The notes under the pieces are model-generated. The model was not told where the DNA came from and made no database searches. It saw only the letters and a list, made by a program, of their open reading frames with translations. From Phytoactinopolyspora halotolerans (GTDB taxonomy: Bacteria; Actinomycetota; Actinomycetes; Jiangellales; Jiangellaceae), in assembly GCF_010550675.1 (NCBI RefSeq), contig NZ_JAAGOA010000003.1:186001-250000 (forward strand): a stretch of DNA of 64,000 bases. The letters run 5' to 3'. Position 1 is the first letter of the stretch; each line of letters starts with the position of its first letter. A program made the position numbers and the translations under genes. This document shows positions 1-9,044 of the stretch, piece after piece.

Positions 1-1556
1 CCGTGTTTGCATCCCGTGGACAGTGACTCGCTCTTGGACCGTCTGCCTGCGCCGCTCCAGTTCGCCATCCAAGGTGTGGCGACAAGGCGGTCTCCAAGTG
101 CCGCAACCTGTAACGGCCGTCGCCCGCCACCGCCTCCGTCGATGCGCCACAGCGCCCCGATGGCGCCGATGACTACAAAGAGCACCCCGACGAACGTCGC
201 GAAAGAGAAGGAGTCGAATGTGCCGCTCGCAAGTAAGCTGACCGGCAAGACGACGGCGAGTGCCTGAGCAAGGTGACGAGTCTCCTGATCCGCTCCCCGC
301 AATCGAAGGCTTCGCGCGACGAAATACGGCGCCAGGAAGAAGACGACAAGGGCGGCCAGACCGACCGCACCACCTTCGAGCAGTGTCATATAGAGCTGGT
401 TATCCAGAAGAATGTAACGTTCGGGCATGAACGTGCCGGCGCCCCTGCCGATCCACGGGCGCTCGGCCCAGAGCTCAAACACGTAATCGGTCCGTGCGAT
501 CCGATCTTGGACGCTTGGATCGTTCTCGACGTTGGCGAAGAGGGACTTGATGGTTCCTAACACTCCCCGCTGGACGACGTGGAACATTGCGATGGCGCAA
601 GCTGCGATGACGAGCGCGTTGTACCGCTGCCGCCATGGCCACACACTGAGCATCAGCACCAGCGCCAACCCCACCGCGAGCGTCGCGGAACGGGAGATGG
701 AGAAGGGAATGCCGACCGCGATGACGGCGACGGCCAGCCAGCGCCACACTCGCTGTCGCCGGACCGTGGCGAACAGCGCGTAGTGCAAGGCGAGCGGCAG
801 CACCATTGCTAGGACTACGCCGAACTCGATGTAGTGCGTTGCTGTCGAGGCGACCCGCGGGAATCCAGGTCCTCCGCGCTCAGCCACACCGATGAGCGCC
901 GCGTTGAGCCGGAGCCCAGGAATTCTCACATACTGGGTGATGTCCACCACCTGGGTGAACTGCAGTCCGCCGATCACCCCCATGACGGCCGCGAAGCCGA
1001 CCAACGCTCTGAGTAAGCGGTCCAGCTCGTGGCGTGTGCGCATCCCGTCGGCGGTGGCTAGGGCGACGCCAGCCATCGCAAACGTGAAGATGATCCACCG
1101 ATCGGCGCTGCTCGCCTCAATCTCTGGTAGTCCTCGATCGATTCCGACGGCATAGCCGAACAGCTGGAACGCTACGTATCCGCCGATGATCCAGCGGACA
1201 GGCTGTGCGCCGTCCGGGAGTCCTCGTCGAGTCAGGAATGCGAGCGTCCAGAGGAAGAAGAGAAGCAACCCGATCGCGACAGATGGCCGTCCGATGGCGC
1301 CCATACCACCGATGACGAGGCGCGCAGGGATGAGGAACTGCAGTGCCAGAAATATGACCAGCAAAATGAGGGCGGTCAGCGGACGTGATCCGATGATCAT
1401 GGGCTGCCAGTTATCGGAGCGCGTGGTCTTCGCCTTAGGCAACGATCGAAGGAGACTTGGCTGCCAGGCCGAGTAGCGGCCTTCGATCACGTGCGTGGTT
1501 GTATACCGTCCCCGATCGATTGTTTTGGCCAACAGGCTCGACCGCAACCCCATCAT
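1..1556 (-). CDS. O-antigen ligase/Wzy-like polysaccharide polymerase (3' end outside window)
   Basis: A minus-strand frame stays open from the ATG at 1556 past the left edge, giving about 518 codons without a stop. The product is a polytopic membrane protein with many hydrophobic segments. It carries typical Wzy_C/O-antigen-ligase features: a short SISRSAT stretch after a membrane segment, the loop ERPWIGRGAGTF, and DNQLYMTLLEGG. Such proteins polymerise or ligate lipid-linked repeat units at the outer face of the membrane. The ATGATG start overlaps the stop of the upstream chain-length gene (ATGA), so the two are probably translationally coupled. Polymerase versus ligase cannot be decided from sequence; in a Gram-positive surface-glycan locus polymerase is more likely. 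The C-terminus is not visible. Confidence 0.85.
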   Translation of the reverse strand, partial: MMGLRSSLLAKTIDRGRYTTTHVIEGRYSAWQPSLLRSLPKAKTTRSDNWQPMIIGSRPLTALILLVIFLALQFLIPARLVIGGMGAIGRPSVAIGLLLFFLWTLAFLTRRGLPDGAQPVRWIIGGYVAFQLFGYAVGIDRGLPEIEASSADRWIIFTFAMAGVALATADGMRTRHELDRLLRALVGFAAVMGVIGGLQFTQVVDITQYVRIPGLRLNAALIGVAERGGPGFPRVASTATHYIEFGVVLAMVLPLALHYALFATVRRQRVWRWLAVAVIAVGIPFSISRSATLAVGLALVLMLSVWPWRQRYNALVIAACAIAMFHVVQRGVLGTIKSLFANVENDPSVQDRIARTDYVFELWAERPWIGRGAGTFMPERYILLDNQLYMTLLEGGAVGLAALVVFFLAPYFVARSLRLRGADQETRHLAQALAVVLPVSLLASGTFDSFSFATFVGVLFVVIGAIGALWRIDGGGGGRRPLQVAALGDRLVATPWMANWSGAGRRSKSESLSTGCKH

Positions 1557-2560
1557 GACGGCTTGTTCAATCCCGGCTGTGAGGATTCGCCATGTTTCCG
1601 GGCTGCCGCCGGCTCCCAGTCTGCGTTCAGCTCAGATTCGGAGGCGTCGCTCGATGGCTCCTCCTCGACGGCCGCCGGGTGCTCCTCGTCGGACGGCTTC
1701 GAAGGACCTGTGTGGAAGTTCGCCTCGGCATATGCCTCCGCCAACAGCGAGGAGTGCGAACGGCTGGGGCTCAGCCGTGCGGGCCGGGCGATATGCGCAG
1801 GCGTCGTTGCGCCATTGTCCGTGGAGTGGGTGTTCCGAGGTTTCTCTGTGGCGTCGGAGTCGGGCTTGACTAGTTCCAGTTCGACTACCGGAATGTCGTC
1901 GAGGGTGAGCTGGTCTGGATTCTCCTCAGGGGTCTCGGTGAGCTTTCTGCTCGCTCGTCTGCGTCGCTTTGCGCGCGATCTGCGGTACAACCCGATGATG
2001 TCGTCGAAGACGACAGCAACGAGGATGGACAGGCCCGCGCCGAGGACACCGACGACTGCCTGTACTCGCACTTGGCTGGTCTCTACGGTCGCGATGACAG
2101 TCGGCGTCTCGAGCACTTCTAGCGTGTATTGCTCGCTCTCGGGCACCTCGGCCTCGTCTTGCCTGGTGGACAGTTCTTGCGCTGCCTTGTCAATAACAGC
2201 CTGGCCGACCTCTTCGGTGGCTCCTGGTGTCTCTCCGCGGGTCGTGATGTGGATGATCGTGCTTCGTGGAGGAGCGGCGACTTCGTAGCTCGCAGTGAGA
2301 CCATCGCTGGCGATCTGTCGCCTGGTCTCTGTTGCGTTCAGCACCAGGGGTAATGCCTCTTGCGCCCCGTTGATACTGCTGTACGGATTGGGAGCCTCCG
2401 GAAAGCCTCTTGAGGGCGACAGCATCACCGAGGCGCGTCCCTCGTACTCGGGTGCCGCCTGACCCTCCGCGGCCATCACAGCGAACCCGGTGAGCGCTAA
2501 GAGTGGAAAGAGAACGTACCAGCGCCGTAGCGCGGCAATGGTGATTCGCCAGACATCCAC
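1553..2560 (-). CDS. Wzz-like polysaccharide chain-length/co-polymerase protein
   Basis: About 335 residues. A membrane segment lies near residues 14-32 and a second near 168-192, bracketing an extracytoplasmic domain that begins with YEGRASVMLSP, the usual Wzz/capsule co-polymerase layout. A basic stop-transfer stretch follows, then a roughly 140-residue acidic, Ser/Pro-rich cytoplasmic tail. No Walker motif is present, so this is not a BY-kinase fusion. The frame extends upstream to 2662, but I choose the GTG at 2560 because AGGGGGG sits just before it (2564-2570) and the membrane anchor then starts at the N-terminus. The gene overlaps the downstream polymerase by 4 bases. Role inferred: control of polymer length. 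Confidence 0.8.
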   Translation of the reverse strand: MDVWRITIAALRRWYVLFPLLALTGFAVMAAEGQAAPEYEGRASVMLSPSRGFPEAPNPYSSINGAQEALPLVLNATETRRQIASDGLTASYEVAAPPRSTIIHITTRGETPGATEEVGQAVIDKAAQELSTRQDEAEVPESEQYTLEVLETPTVIATVETSQVRVQAVVGVLGAGLSILVAVVFDDIIGLYRRSRAKRRRRASRKLTETPEENPDQLTLDDIPVVELELVKPDSDATEKPRNTHSTDNGATTPAHIARPARLSPSRSHSSLLAEAYAEANFHTGPSKPSDEEHPAAVEEEPSSDASESELNADWEPAAARKHGESSQPGLNKPS

Positions 2561-2724
2561 GTGCCCCCCTAGCGCGTAGCAGCTGCGCCCCCAAGCGTCC
2601 TGCGCTGCTACGCGGTACCGATCAGACTGAATGTGCGCATTCGCGTTCATAGTACGCTTCAAGTGCGTAGTCGGCTAGCGGAGCTGTATCGCGCAAACGG
2701 GATAGGTCAGGCATACTGTCCAGC
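2561..2724. promoter_or_regulatory. Divergent intergenic promoter region
   Basis: This 164-bp gap separates the divergent wzz-like and pyruvyl-transferase units and must hold both promoters. The minus-strand side carries the G-rich Shine-Dalgarno tract of the wzz-like gene. I see no clear -35/-10 pair. Confidence 0.5.
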
Positions 2725-4008
2725 ATGGGGGGCATACAACTGTGCCTTGCCGGTGCCTCAATCGGCAATGGCAATCGAGGGGTGGAGGCGCTCGGGCGAT
2801 CAGTGCTCGACGTCATCGACACGGAGGCGCCCGGCTCCCGGCTGAGCGCTTTCGACGACGGGTGGGGTGTCCGGCCGGACAACTCCGGTCGTTACCGGCG
2901 GGCCGACGTCGAGTTCGTCGGCGTGCGCCTCTCGCGCCGATGGCATCGGTCAGAGAGCTGGGCGCAGATCCGAGTCGCTCAGCGACTGGGAGTACTGGGC
3001 AACCCGGCCGCCACACGGATAGCTCATGCCGACGCGGTGCTCGACATCAGTGGTGGAGACAGCTTCACGGACCTATATGGGCGGAGTCGGCTTCGTGCCG
3101 TCTCTGCGCCGAAAGAGGCGGCATTACGTGTGGGCCGCCCGCTGGTCCTGTTACCACAGACGTACGGGCCGTTTGACACGCCTGATGGGCGGCAGCGGGC
3201 GGAGAGGCTTGTACGGTCCGCAGCTCTCGCCTATGCACGCGACGCCGCGAGCTACGAGCGTCTTCTTGAGCTCGCCGGGTCGGCCGCTGATTTCTCGCGA
3301 CTTCGCAGTGGTGTCGACGTGGCGTTCGCGCTCGAGCCCAGGAGACCCATGAACGGAGTCGTGGAGCAGATTGAGGAGTTGACCGACGGCCCGATAGCCG
3401 GAGTGAACATCAGCGGTCTCCTTCGGGATGACGCGGCGGTCGGCCGATTCGGTCTGGCGGGTAATTACATCTCAACGATGACCGACCTGGTCCATGCGCT
3501 GGTCGATACGGGAGCCCGGGTCCTACTGGTGCCGCATGTGCACGTGCCTGGCGGTGGTGGGGAGAGCGACGTCGCGGCGATCGAGGCGGTCCTGGCCCGG
3601 CTTCCCGACGGCGTTAGCGCGCGGATCACAGTGGTACCCGCCGAGCTTGATGCTGCGGAGTTGAAATGGTGCATAGGTCAGTGCGACTGGTTCGTCGGAA
3701 GCCGCATGCATGCCACCATCGGAGCGCTGTCCTCGCGCGTACCGGCGTGCGGTTACGCGTACAGCGACAAGACCCGCGGAGTTTTTGAGACATGCGGCAT
3801 GGGCGACCACGTGGTAGACGCCCGGACCGTGTCCGGGGCGGCGGCGGTCGAAGCCATGACCGCTTCGTTCGCCATCCGTGCCGACGTCAAGCCTAAGCTC
3901 GACGCGCGGGTACCGAAGGTGGTCCGGCAGGCACGTGGCCAGATGATCGACATTCTCGCCGACGTGCGGGCCTGGAAATCCGGGCGAGCGTTGGGGGCCA
4001 TCGCGTGA
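2725..4008 (+). CDS. Polysaccharide pyruvyl transferase family protein
   Basis: 427 residues with a WcaK/CsaB-type pyruvyl-transferase layout: an N-terminal GASIGNGNRGVEAL nucleotide-binding-like loop, DISGGDSFTDLYG near residue 108, LPQTYGPF near 146, and the C-terminal GSRMHATI motif near 324 that is highly conserved in this family. These enzymes add pyruvate ketals from phosphoenolpyruvate to glycan hydroxyls, giving negatively charged surface polymers. It is first in a four-gene operon; its stop overlaps the next start (GTGA). The alternative N-terminal codons are not start codons, so ATG 2725 is retained although the G6 run lies just inside the gene. Confidence 0.82.
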   Translation: MGGIQLCLAGASIGNGNRGVEALGRSVLDVIDTEAPGSRLSAFDDGWGVRPDNSGRYRRADVEFVGVRLSRRWHRSESWAQIRVAQRLGVLGNPAATRIAHADAVLDISGGDSFTDLYGRSRLRAVSAPKEAALRVGRPLVLLPQTYGPFDTPDGRQRAERLVRSAALAYARDAASYERLLELAGSAADFSRLRSGVDVAFALEPRRPMNGVVEQIEELTDGPIAGVNISGLLRDDAAVGRFGLAGNYISTMTDLVHALVDTGARVLLVPHVHVPGGGGESDVAAIEAVLARLPDGVSARITVVPAELDAAELKWCIGQCDWFVGSRMHATIGALSSRVPACGYAYSDKTRGVFETCGMGDHVVDARTVSGAAAVEAMTASFAIRADVKPKLDARVPKVVRQARGQMIDILADVRAWKSGRALGAIA

Positions 4009-5270
4009 CGCCGCGAAACCTTGCCACCATCCAGGATGTCGTGGACGCGCACCTGTGCACCGGGTGCGGCGCCTGCGCGTATTTGGAACCGGACGCGCTA
4101 CGGATGGTGGACGTCCCTGAGTTCGGCCGACGGCCGCTGCCGGTCGTTTCCGTCAACGGCGCGAACGGAAATGGCATCGGTGCGTGTCCGGGGGCGCGGC
4201 TCCAGCACGACAAGGACGCGTTAGACGATGCTCCGTTCCGCGGGGAGTGGGGGCCGATCCTCGAGTTGTACGAATGCTGGTCCACGGATCCCGAGGTGCG
4301 GCACCGCGGTTCGTCCGGAGGAGTGATCAGTGCCTTGTCGGCTCATGCCGTTGCTTCCGGTTCGGCTGTAGGGGCGCTCCAGGTCCAGGCGAAGAAGGAC
4401 GCTCCGTTGGAGAACGAGACGGTCCTCAACCGCGGCTACGACGAGATCATCGGCGCTGCGGGTTCGCGCTACTCACCGGCCAGCCCGTGTGAACGGCTGG
4501 ACTTGGTCGAATCAGCCGATGGGCGGTGCGTCGTGGTCGGCAAGCCGTGCGACATCGCGGCTACCGTTTCGGCGTCGAAAGCCCGGCCCGCTCTTAGCGA
4601 TAAACTTGCCCTCACCATCGGCATCTTCTGCGCAGGCACGCCATCGACCCGTGGCACCGAGGAGGTCGTCCGGCGCCTGAAAACCGATCCGGCCGATGTC
4701 CGGCGCGTGGACTACCGTGGCGAAGGCTGGCCCGGACGGTTCCGAATCACGACCAAGAACGGCGAGACCAAGTCTTTCAGCTACGAGGAGTCCTGGGGCG
4801 AGACGCTGCAGAAGCATCGACAGTGGCGTTGCATGATCTGCCCCGACCACACCGGTGAGTTCGCCGACCTGTCGGTGGGTGACCCGTGGTACCGGAAGCT
4901 CGAAGAAGGCGAACCGGGCCGTTCCCTGGTGGTAGTGCGGACTGAGAATGGTCGAGAGGCCCTGCACTCAGCGCTGAGAGACGGAGCGCTCGAGGGCCAC
5001 CCGATTCCGCTCGAGCGGCTGCCACAGTCTCAGCCGAACCTCGCGAGCACCCGCGGCGCGGTATGGGCGCGCGTCTTGACGATGCGGCTCGTCGGGCTAC
5101 CGGCGCCAACGTTCTCTGGGCTCCCTTCCTTCCGCCCGTGGCTTCGGCTGGACCTTCGTACCAAGATTTCCTCGGTTGGTGGAACATTGAAGCGAATTAA
5201 GCGGCGCGGTTTGCGCGTACCGGAATCCAGGGCCGGTCAAGCGTCCGCTGAGGATGGGGCCGGCCGATGA
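4005..5270 (+). CDS. FrhB-like (coenzyme F420 hydrogenase beta-subunit family) iron-sulfur protein
   Basis: 421 residues. The N-terminus has a ferredoxin-like cluster motif CTGCGAC around residues 18-24 followed by a later GACPG, fitting a [4Fe-4S] site. The central part contains RGSSGGVISAL (about residue 102) and VVGKPCDIAA, and a further CMICPDHTGEFADLSVGDPW block, all typical of the FrhB N- and C-terminal domains. Family members use flavin/F420 or ferredoxin redox chemistry. In glycan loci they usually sit beside pyruvyl transferases, as here, and their substrate is unknown. It starts with GTG overlapping the preceding stop and ends overlapping the GT2 start, so it belongs to a coupled operon. 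Confidence 0.8.
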   Translation: MTPRNLATIQDVVDAHLCTGCGACAYLEPDALRMVDVPEFGRRPLPVVSVNGANGNGIGACPGARLQHDKDALDDAPFRGEWGPILELYECWSTDPEVRHRGSSGGVISALSAHAVASGSAVGALQVQAKKDAPLENETVLNRGYDEIIGAAGSRYSPASPCERLDLVESADGRCVVVGKPCDIAATVSASKARPALSDKLALTIGIFCAGTPSTRGTEEVVRRLKTDPADVRRVDYRGEGWPGRFRITTKNGETKSFSYEESWGETLQKHRQWRCMICPDHTGEFADLSVGDPWYRKLEEGEPGRSLVVVRTENGREALHSALRDGALEGHPIPLERLPQSQPNLASTRGAVWARVLTMRLVGLPAPTFSGLPSFRPWLRLDLRTKISSVGGTLKRIKRRGLRVPESRAGQASAEDGAGR

Positions 5271-6286
5271 GCGCCTCGACGACGAAAACGCAGGATACGA
5301 CACGCACGGCCGCCGTCGTGGCCCCCGACGCCGTGCGAGCTGCTGATGACCTGGGCGTGGATTCCGAGCCGGACGTCGTGGTAGTGGCGGTCACGTACAA
5401 CAGCGCGACGATTGTCGAGCCGTTCCTCCGGGCATTGCCGGCCGCATTGGAAGGGATCAGCACAGCCAGGGTGATCATCGTCGACAACGACTCCTCTGAC
5501 GCGACCGTGCGGTTGGTGCGAGAAATCGCGCCCTGGGCCACTGTTCTGAAAGCCGGTGGGAACATCGGTTACGGTGCAGGGATCAACCTCGGTATGCGAT
5601 GCTCGAACGGATCGCAGGGCGTCCTTGTCTTGAACCCTGACACCGTTCCCGCTCCGGAGTCCGTGAGCCGCTTGCTCGCGGCGACGCAAGCTGCTGGCGA
5701 CGTGGGTATAGCTGTACCACGGATTGTGGATCCCGACGGGCTGTTGTCATTCTCCCTGCGGCGCGAACCCACCCTTCTGCGTGCCCTCGGCGAAGCGGTA
5801 CTTGGCGGCAGACGGGCCGGACGGTTCTCGTCGTTCGGCGAGATGATCAACGATCGTGAGTATTACACCGACGGTGCGCGATCGGACTGGGCTACCGGCG
5901 CCGCCATGTTCGTGTCCAGGGCGGCGATCGACGCCGCTGGGTGGTGGGCCGAAGACTTCTTCCTCTACTCGGAGGAGACTGAGTACGCGCTTCGAGTGCG
6001 TGATGCCGGCTTCGGGCTGCGTTTCGTTGCGGATGCGGTGGTCGCGCATCAGGGCGGCGATATGCAGCGTTCGCCGTGGCTGTGGAGTCTTCAGGCGGTT
6101 AACAGGACGAGGCTGTACCGGCGCCGGCACGGGCGGGTGGCGAGCGCGGCATTCTGGTGCGTTGTCACGCTCAACGAGGCGCTCCGCGCGATCTTGGGTC
6201 GGCCAAAACACCGAGCCGCACTGCGAGCTCTCCTCCGCGGACACGAGGCGTTCGCACCGCACCGTTTCCAGAGTTCAGGCTCATAG
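5267..6286 (+). CDS. Family 2 glycosyltransferase (rhamnosyltransferase-like)
   Basis: 339 residues. A GT-A fold is visible: VVVAVTYNSATIVEPFL (about 36-52), the VDNDSSD nucleotide-binding acidic patch, GGNIGYGAGINLG, the NPDT motif acting as DXD, and WATGAAMFVSR followed by FFLYSEETEYALRVRDAGF, the acceptor-side signature of WcaE/RfbN-like rhamnosyltransferases. It has a Thr/Ala-rich N-terminal extension of about 30 residues. It probably adds one sugar of the repeat unit on the cytoplasmic side; dTDP-rhamnose made by rfbABCD in this window is a plausible donor, but the donor is not provable here. ATGA overlap with the FrhB-like gene. Confidence 0.87.
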   Translation: MSASTTKTQDTTRTAAVVAPDAVRAADDLGVDSEPDVVVVAVTYNSATIVEPFLRALPAALEGISTARVIIVDNDSSDATVRLVREIAPWATVLKAGGNIGYGAGINLGMRCSNGSQGVLVLNPDTVPAPESVSRLLAATQAAGDVGIAVPRIVDPDGLLSFSLRREPTLLRALGEAVLGGRRAGRFSSFGEMINDREYYTDGARSDWATGAAMFVSRAAIDAAGWWAEDFFLYSEETEYALRVRDAGFGLRFVADAVVAHQGGDMQRSPWLWSLQAVNRTRLYRRRHGRVASAAFWCVVTLNEALRAILGRPKHRAALRALLRGHEAFAPHRFQSSGS

Positions 6287-6793
6287 ATGCCGGCACGACG
6301 GCGGGTGTGGCTGGCCGTGGCGCTGGTCCTCGTGGCCGTCGTGCAGATTCGCGTATTCCTACTCCCGCCGACTGACGAGTCCGGCCAGGCCGACGCGATA
6401 GTGGTCTTCGGTGGACCGGGTGATCGCCTCGGATACGCCGCCGAGCTGATGGCCGACGGTTTGGCTCCCACATTGGTGATATCGACTGAGGACGTCAACA
6501 GATGCCCACCTGGTGCGGCCGGGGCCGAGGTTCTGTGCCTGACACCAGACCCTTTGACCACTCGTGGTGAGGCTCGGGCTTTCGCGGAGCTTGCCCGGGA
6601 ACGGGGCTGGGAGGAACTTCTAGTGGTGTCGACGGCGACGCAGAGCGTACGCGCTCGGATGCGGCTCGATCGATGCTACGCGGGCCATGCGACTTATGTG
6701 GCTATGCGGGAGAACTTCCTCAAGCAGATGTACCGGGTGGTCTACGAGAACGGCGCTATGGTGAAGGCGCTGTTCGTCGAGCGTGACTGTTGA
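6287..6793 (+). CDS. YdcF/DUF218-family membrane-anchored protein
   Basis: 168 residues. One N-terminal membrane segment (about 7-26) is followed by the DUF218 core: ADAIVVFGGPGDRLGYAAEL, a TRGEARAFAELARERGW segment, then VVSTATQSVRARM and a C-terminal RENFLKQMYRVVYENGAMVKAL helix. DUF218 proteins are often linked to envelope glycan or peptidoglycan metabolism, but the reaction is undefined for most. The ATG directly follows the GT2 stop, so it is the last gene of this operon. Convergent with the beta-helix gene. Confidence 0.78.
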   Translation: MPARRRVWLAVALVLVAVVQIRVFLLPPTDESGQADAIVVFGGPGDRLGYAAELMADGLAPTLVISTEDVNRCPPGAAGAEVLCLTPDPLTTRGEARAFAELARERGWEELLVVSTATQSVRARMRLDRCYAGHATYVAMRENFLKQMYRVVYENGAMVKALFVERDC

Positions 6794-6836
6794 CGGCGTC
6801 GTCGGGCGTTACGGGCCCTTGGTGAGCGCGGCCGCA

Positions 6837-7359
6837 TTTAGTCGATGGTGGTTCCGGTGTCTGTGTGGTTGTTGTTCCAGGTCCAGTTTGGGCCTTGGTC
6901 GGTGGAGGTGGGTCCGTAGGCCCAGGAGTTGTTGGTCCAGGTGTTGTTGGTGACGGTGATGTTGCGTGGGGCGCCGTGGCCGGTGCCTTTGTCGCGGAGG
7001 TAGAGGGTGTAGGTGCCTCCGGAGAGGAGGTTGTTTTCGATGGTGTAGGTGTCGACGGGGCCGTTGTTGCTTTGGATGATGATGGCTGAGGTTTGGCCTT
7101 GCCAGGGTCCTTCGATGCGGTTGCCGCGGATGGTGACGTTGGTTCCGCCGGTGGATTGGATGCCGTCGGAGTGTGATCCGGGTGGTGTGTGCAGGTCGTG
7201 GATCCAGGAGTTTTCGATGGTTTGGTTGCTGCCGACTTTGATGCCGTCTTCGAATGCGGAGATGTCGAGGTGGCGGGCTGTCCAGGAGCCGAAGGGTGCT
7301 ATTCCGGCTGATCGTTCTCCTGAGACGCCGATCAGTTCGGAGTGTTCGATCACCAGACC
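6837..7359. repeat. 523-bp perfect direct repeat, copy 1
   Basis: Line-by-line comparison shows 523 identical bases between this block and 8522-9044 (constant offset 1685). It covers the C-terminal beta-helix turns and the stop codon of the gene. Identity breaks for roughly 60 bases, then resumes with few differences over about 7420-7490. The clean identity of a fast-evolving secreted module suggests recent duplication or gene conversion. Confidence 0.97.
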
Positions 7360-8382
7360 TGATACGTTGCCGGCGCGGGCTGCGGGTATCGAGATTCCGT
7401 AGTGTCCGGTGCTGTGGATGCGGACGTTGCGGATGGTGACGTTGTTGTGTTCGACGGTGATGGATCCGGTGATCTCCAAGTTCTCGATGACTTGGCCGTC
7501 ACGTGTTGATGTGAGTGATCCGCTCGGTTTGAGTTGGGTGTCGTCTTGAACGCCTGTGTTCGACTCGTCGGGGAAGCCGTTCACCGACGGGGGGTTTGGG
7601 TTGTCCGGTGGTTCCGGATCCGGGTCGGGGTCCGTGGTCGGGTCCGGGTCGGGGTCCGTGGTCGGGTCCGGGTCGGGGTCCGTTGTCGGGGGCTGTGTAG
7701 CCGTGGGCGACGGGTTCGGGCCTGTTGGACTCGGCGTCGGAATAGCGGTCGGATCAGTCGGAGGACTCGATCGCGTGGGGATCGGGCTCGGCGATGCGGT
7801 ACTTGTGGGGCTTGGGCTGCCCGAGGGTGTCGGGGTCCTCGTCGCCTCCGGCAGTGGCGGTTCGGGGAGCACGTTGACCTCGTCGCCGTCGGCACGGCTG
7901 TCAACGATCACCGCAGGACTGCTTCCGGAGTACATGAACGAGTTGCGGCAGCCAGTCACGTCTACACGGCGGGCGGTATAATTTCCGAAGACTAGACCAT
8001 TGGTGCGTGATGGATCGCCGCACTCAATTTCTGAGTCCTCGATGATTGTGCCACTCACGCCAGGAAAAACTCTGACGCTGTGGTATCCGCGGTGCACAAC
8101 TCTCGTTCGCTTGATCGTCACGTTGTCGGCTTTGATCAATATGTACCCGTGCACTTCGAGTGCGTCGATGACCGTACCGGGTTCTGTAACGATGATCTGT
8201 TCACTCGGCGTGAGGTCGACGTCGTTGGGGACGCCGATCGCTTCCGCTTGTTGAGGCAGGATAGCTGTTCCGGCCAGGATTGTTGCGGCAACAACAGCGA
8301 GGATCGCCAATATCCGGAACCTGCGGCGACTGCGCTGTCTGGCGATACGAGCCGATTTCCGCGAGCTGGCGTGTTGGGACAA
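6838..8382 (-). CDS. Secreted right-handed beta-helix protein with PT/PDP-rich linker
   Basis: 514 residues. An Arg-rich N-terminus and hydrophobic segment ending QQAEA give a signal peptide (about 1-47). Residues around 60-170 form a first set of short beta-helix turns (VIDALEVHGYILIKADNVTIK). A Pro/Thr/Ser linker with three 24-bp TTDPDPDP repeats follows, then a second beta-helix of about 220 residues (NVTIRNV, GLVIEHSEL, TIENSWIHDL). Such helices act as glycan lyases, hydrolases or surface binders; no catalytic site is identifiable. The start codon is TTG, supported by AGGGG five bases upstream. The last 523 bp are identical to the next gene. Probably a cell-surface glycan-active or matrix protein. 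Confidence 0.8.
   Translation of the reverse strand: MSQHASSRKSARIARQRSRRRFRILAILAVVAATILAGTAILPQQAEAIGVPNDVDLTPSEQIIVTEPGTVIDALEVHGYILIKADNVTIKRTRVVHRGYHSVRVFPGVSGTIIEDSEIECGDPSRTNGLVFGNYTARRVDVTGCRNSFMYSGSSPAVIVDSRADGDEVNVLPEPPLPEATRTPTPSGSPSPTSTASPSPIPTRSSPPTDPTAIPTPSPTGPNPSPTATQPPTTDPDPDPTTDPDPDPTTDPDPDPEPPDNPNPPSVNGFPDESNTGVQDDTQLKPSGSLTSTRDGQVIENLEITGSITVEHNNVTIRNVRIHSTGHYGISIPAARAGNVSGLVIEHSELIGVSGERSAGIAPFGSWTARHLDISAFEDGIKVGSNQTIENSWIHDLHTPPGSHSDGIQSTGGTNVTIRGNRIEGPWQGQTSAIIIQSNNGPVDTYTIENNLLSGGTYTLYLRDKGTGHGAPRNITVTNNTWTNNSWAYGPTSTDQGPNWTWNNNHTDTGTTID
7621..7689. repeat. 24-bp tandem repeat encoding a TTDPDPDP linker
   Basis: Nearly three in-frame 24-bp units encode an 8-residue Asp-Pro linker between the two beta-helix domains. 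A related linker occurs in the SGNH protein at 19261-19402. Confidence 0.9.
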
Positions 8383-8522
8383 GGGAACCCCTAGGCCTCG
8401 AGTACAAATCGCCCGTAACGTTATACGATCGTTGTGAAAGATCGCTAGTGGGGAATGTAAAAGTCGAGAGTGGTTGTATGTCCAACAATATTGGCGTGAT
8501 TCTGATGGTGGATGAACGTCGT
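8383..8522 (-). promoter_or_regulatory. Promoter region of the beta-helix gene
   Basis: This 140-bp gap between two co-oriented beta-helix genes is visibly more AT-rich than its surroundings (stretches such as ACGTTATACGATCGTTGTGAAA), consistent with a promoter for the downstream gene. No single -10/-35 pair is certain. Confidence 0.4.
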
Positions 8523-9044
8523 TTAGTCGATGGTGGTTCCGGTGTCTGTGTGGTTGTTGTTCCAGGTCCAGTTTGGGCCTTGGTCGGTGGAGGTGGGTCC
8601 GTAGGCCCAGGAGTTGTTGGTCCAGGTGTTGTTGGTGACGGTGATGTTGCGTGGGGCGCCGTGGCCGGTGCCTTTGTCGCGGAGGTAGAGGGTGTAGGTG
8701 CCTCCGGAGAGGAGGTTGTTTTCGATGGTGTAGGTGTCGACGGGGCCGTTGTTGCTTTGGATGATGATGGCTGAGGTTTGGCCTTGCCAGGGTCCTTCGA
8801 TGCGGTTGCCGCGGATGGTGACGTTGGTTCCGCCGGTGGATTGGATGCCGTCGGAGTGTGATCCGGGTGGTGTGTGCAGGTCGTGGATCCAGGAGTTTTC
8901 GATGGTTTGGTTGCTGCCGACTTTGATGCCGTCTTCGAATGCGGAGATGTCGAGGTGGCGGGCTGTCCAGGAGCCGAAGGGTGCTATTCCGGCTGATCGT
9001 TCTCCTGAGACGCCGATCAGTTCGGAGTGTTCGATCACCAGACC
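8522..9044. repeat. 523-bp perfect direct repeat, copy 2
   Basis: Second copy of the block at 6837-7359, including the stop codon. Upstream of 9044 the two genes diverge within a few bases. Confidence 0.97.

Noticed and set aside
1491-2288. 265-residue plus-strand open frame
   Set aside because: Ser-rich shadow of the wzz-like gene with no ribosome site or motifs.
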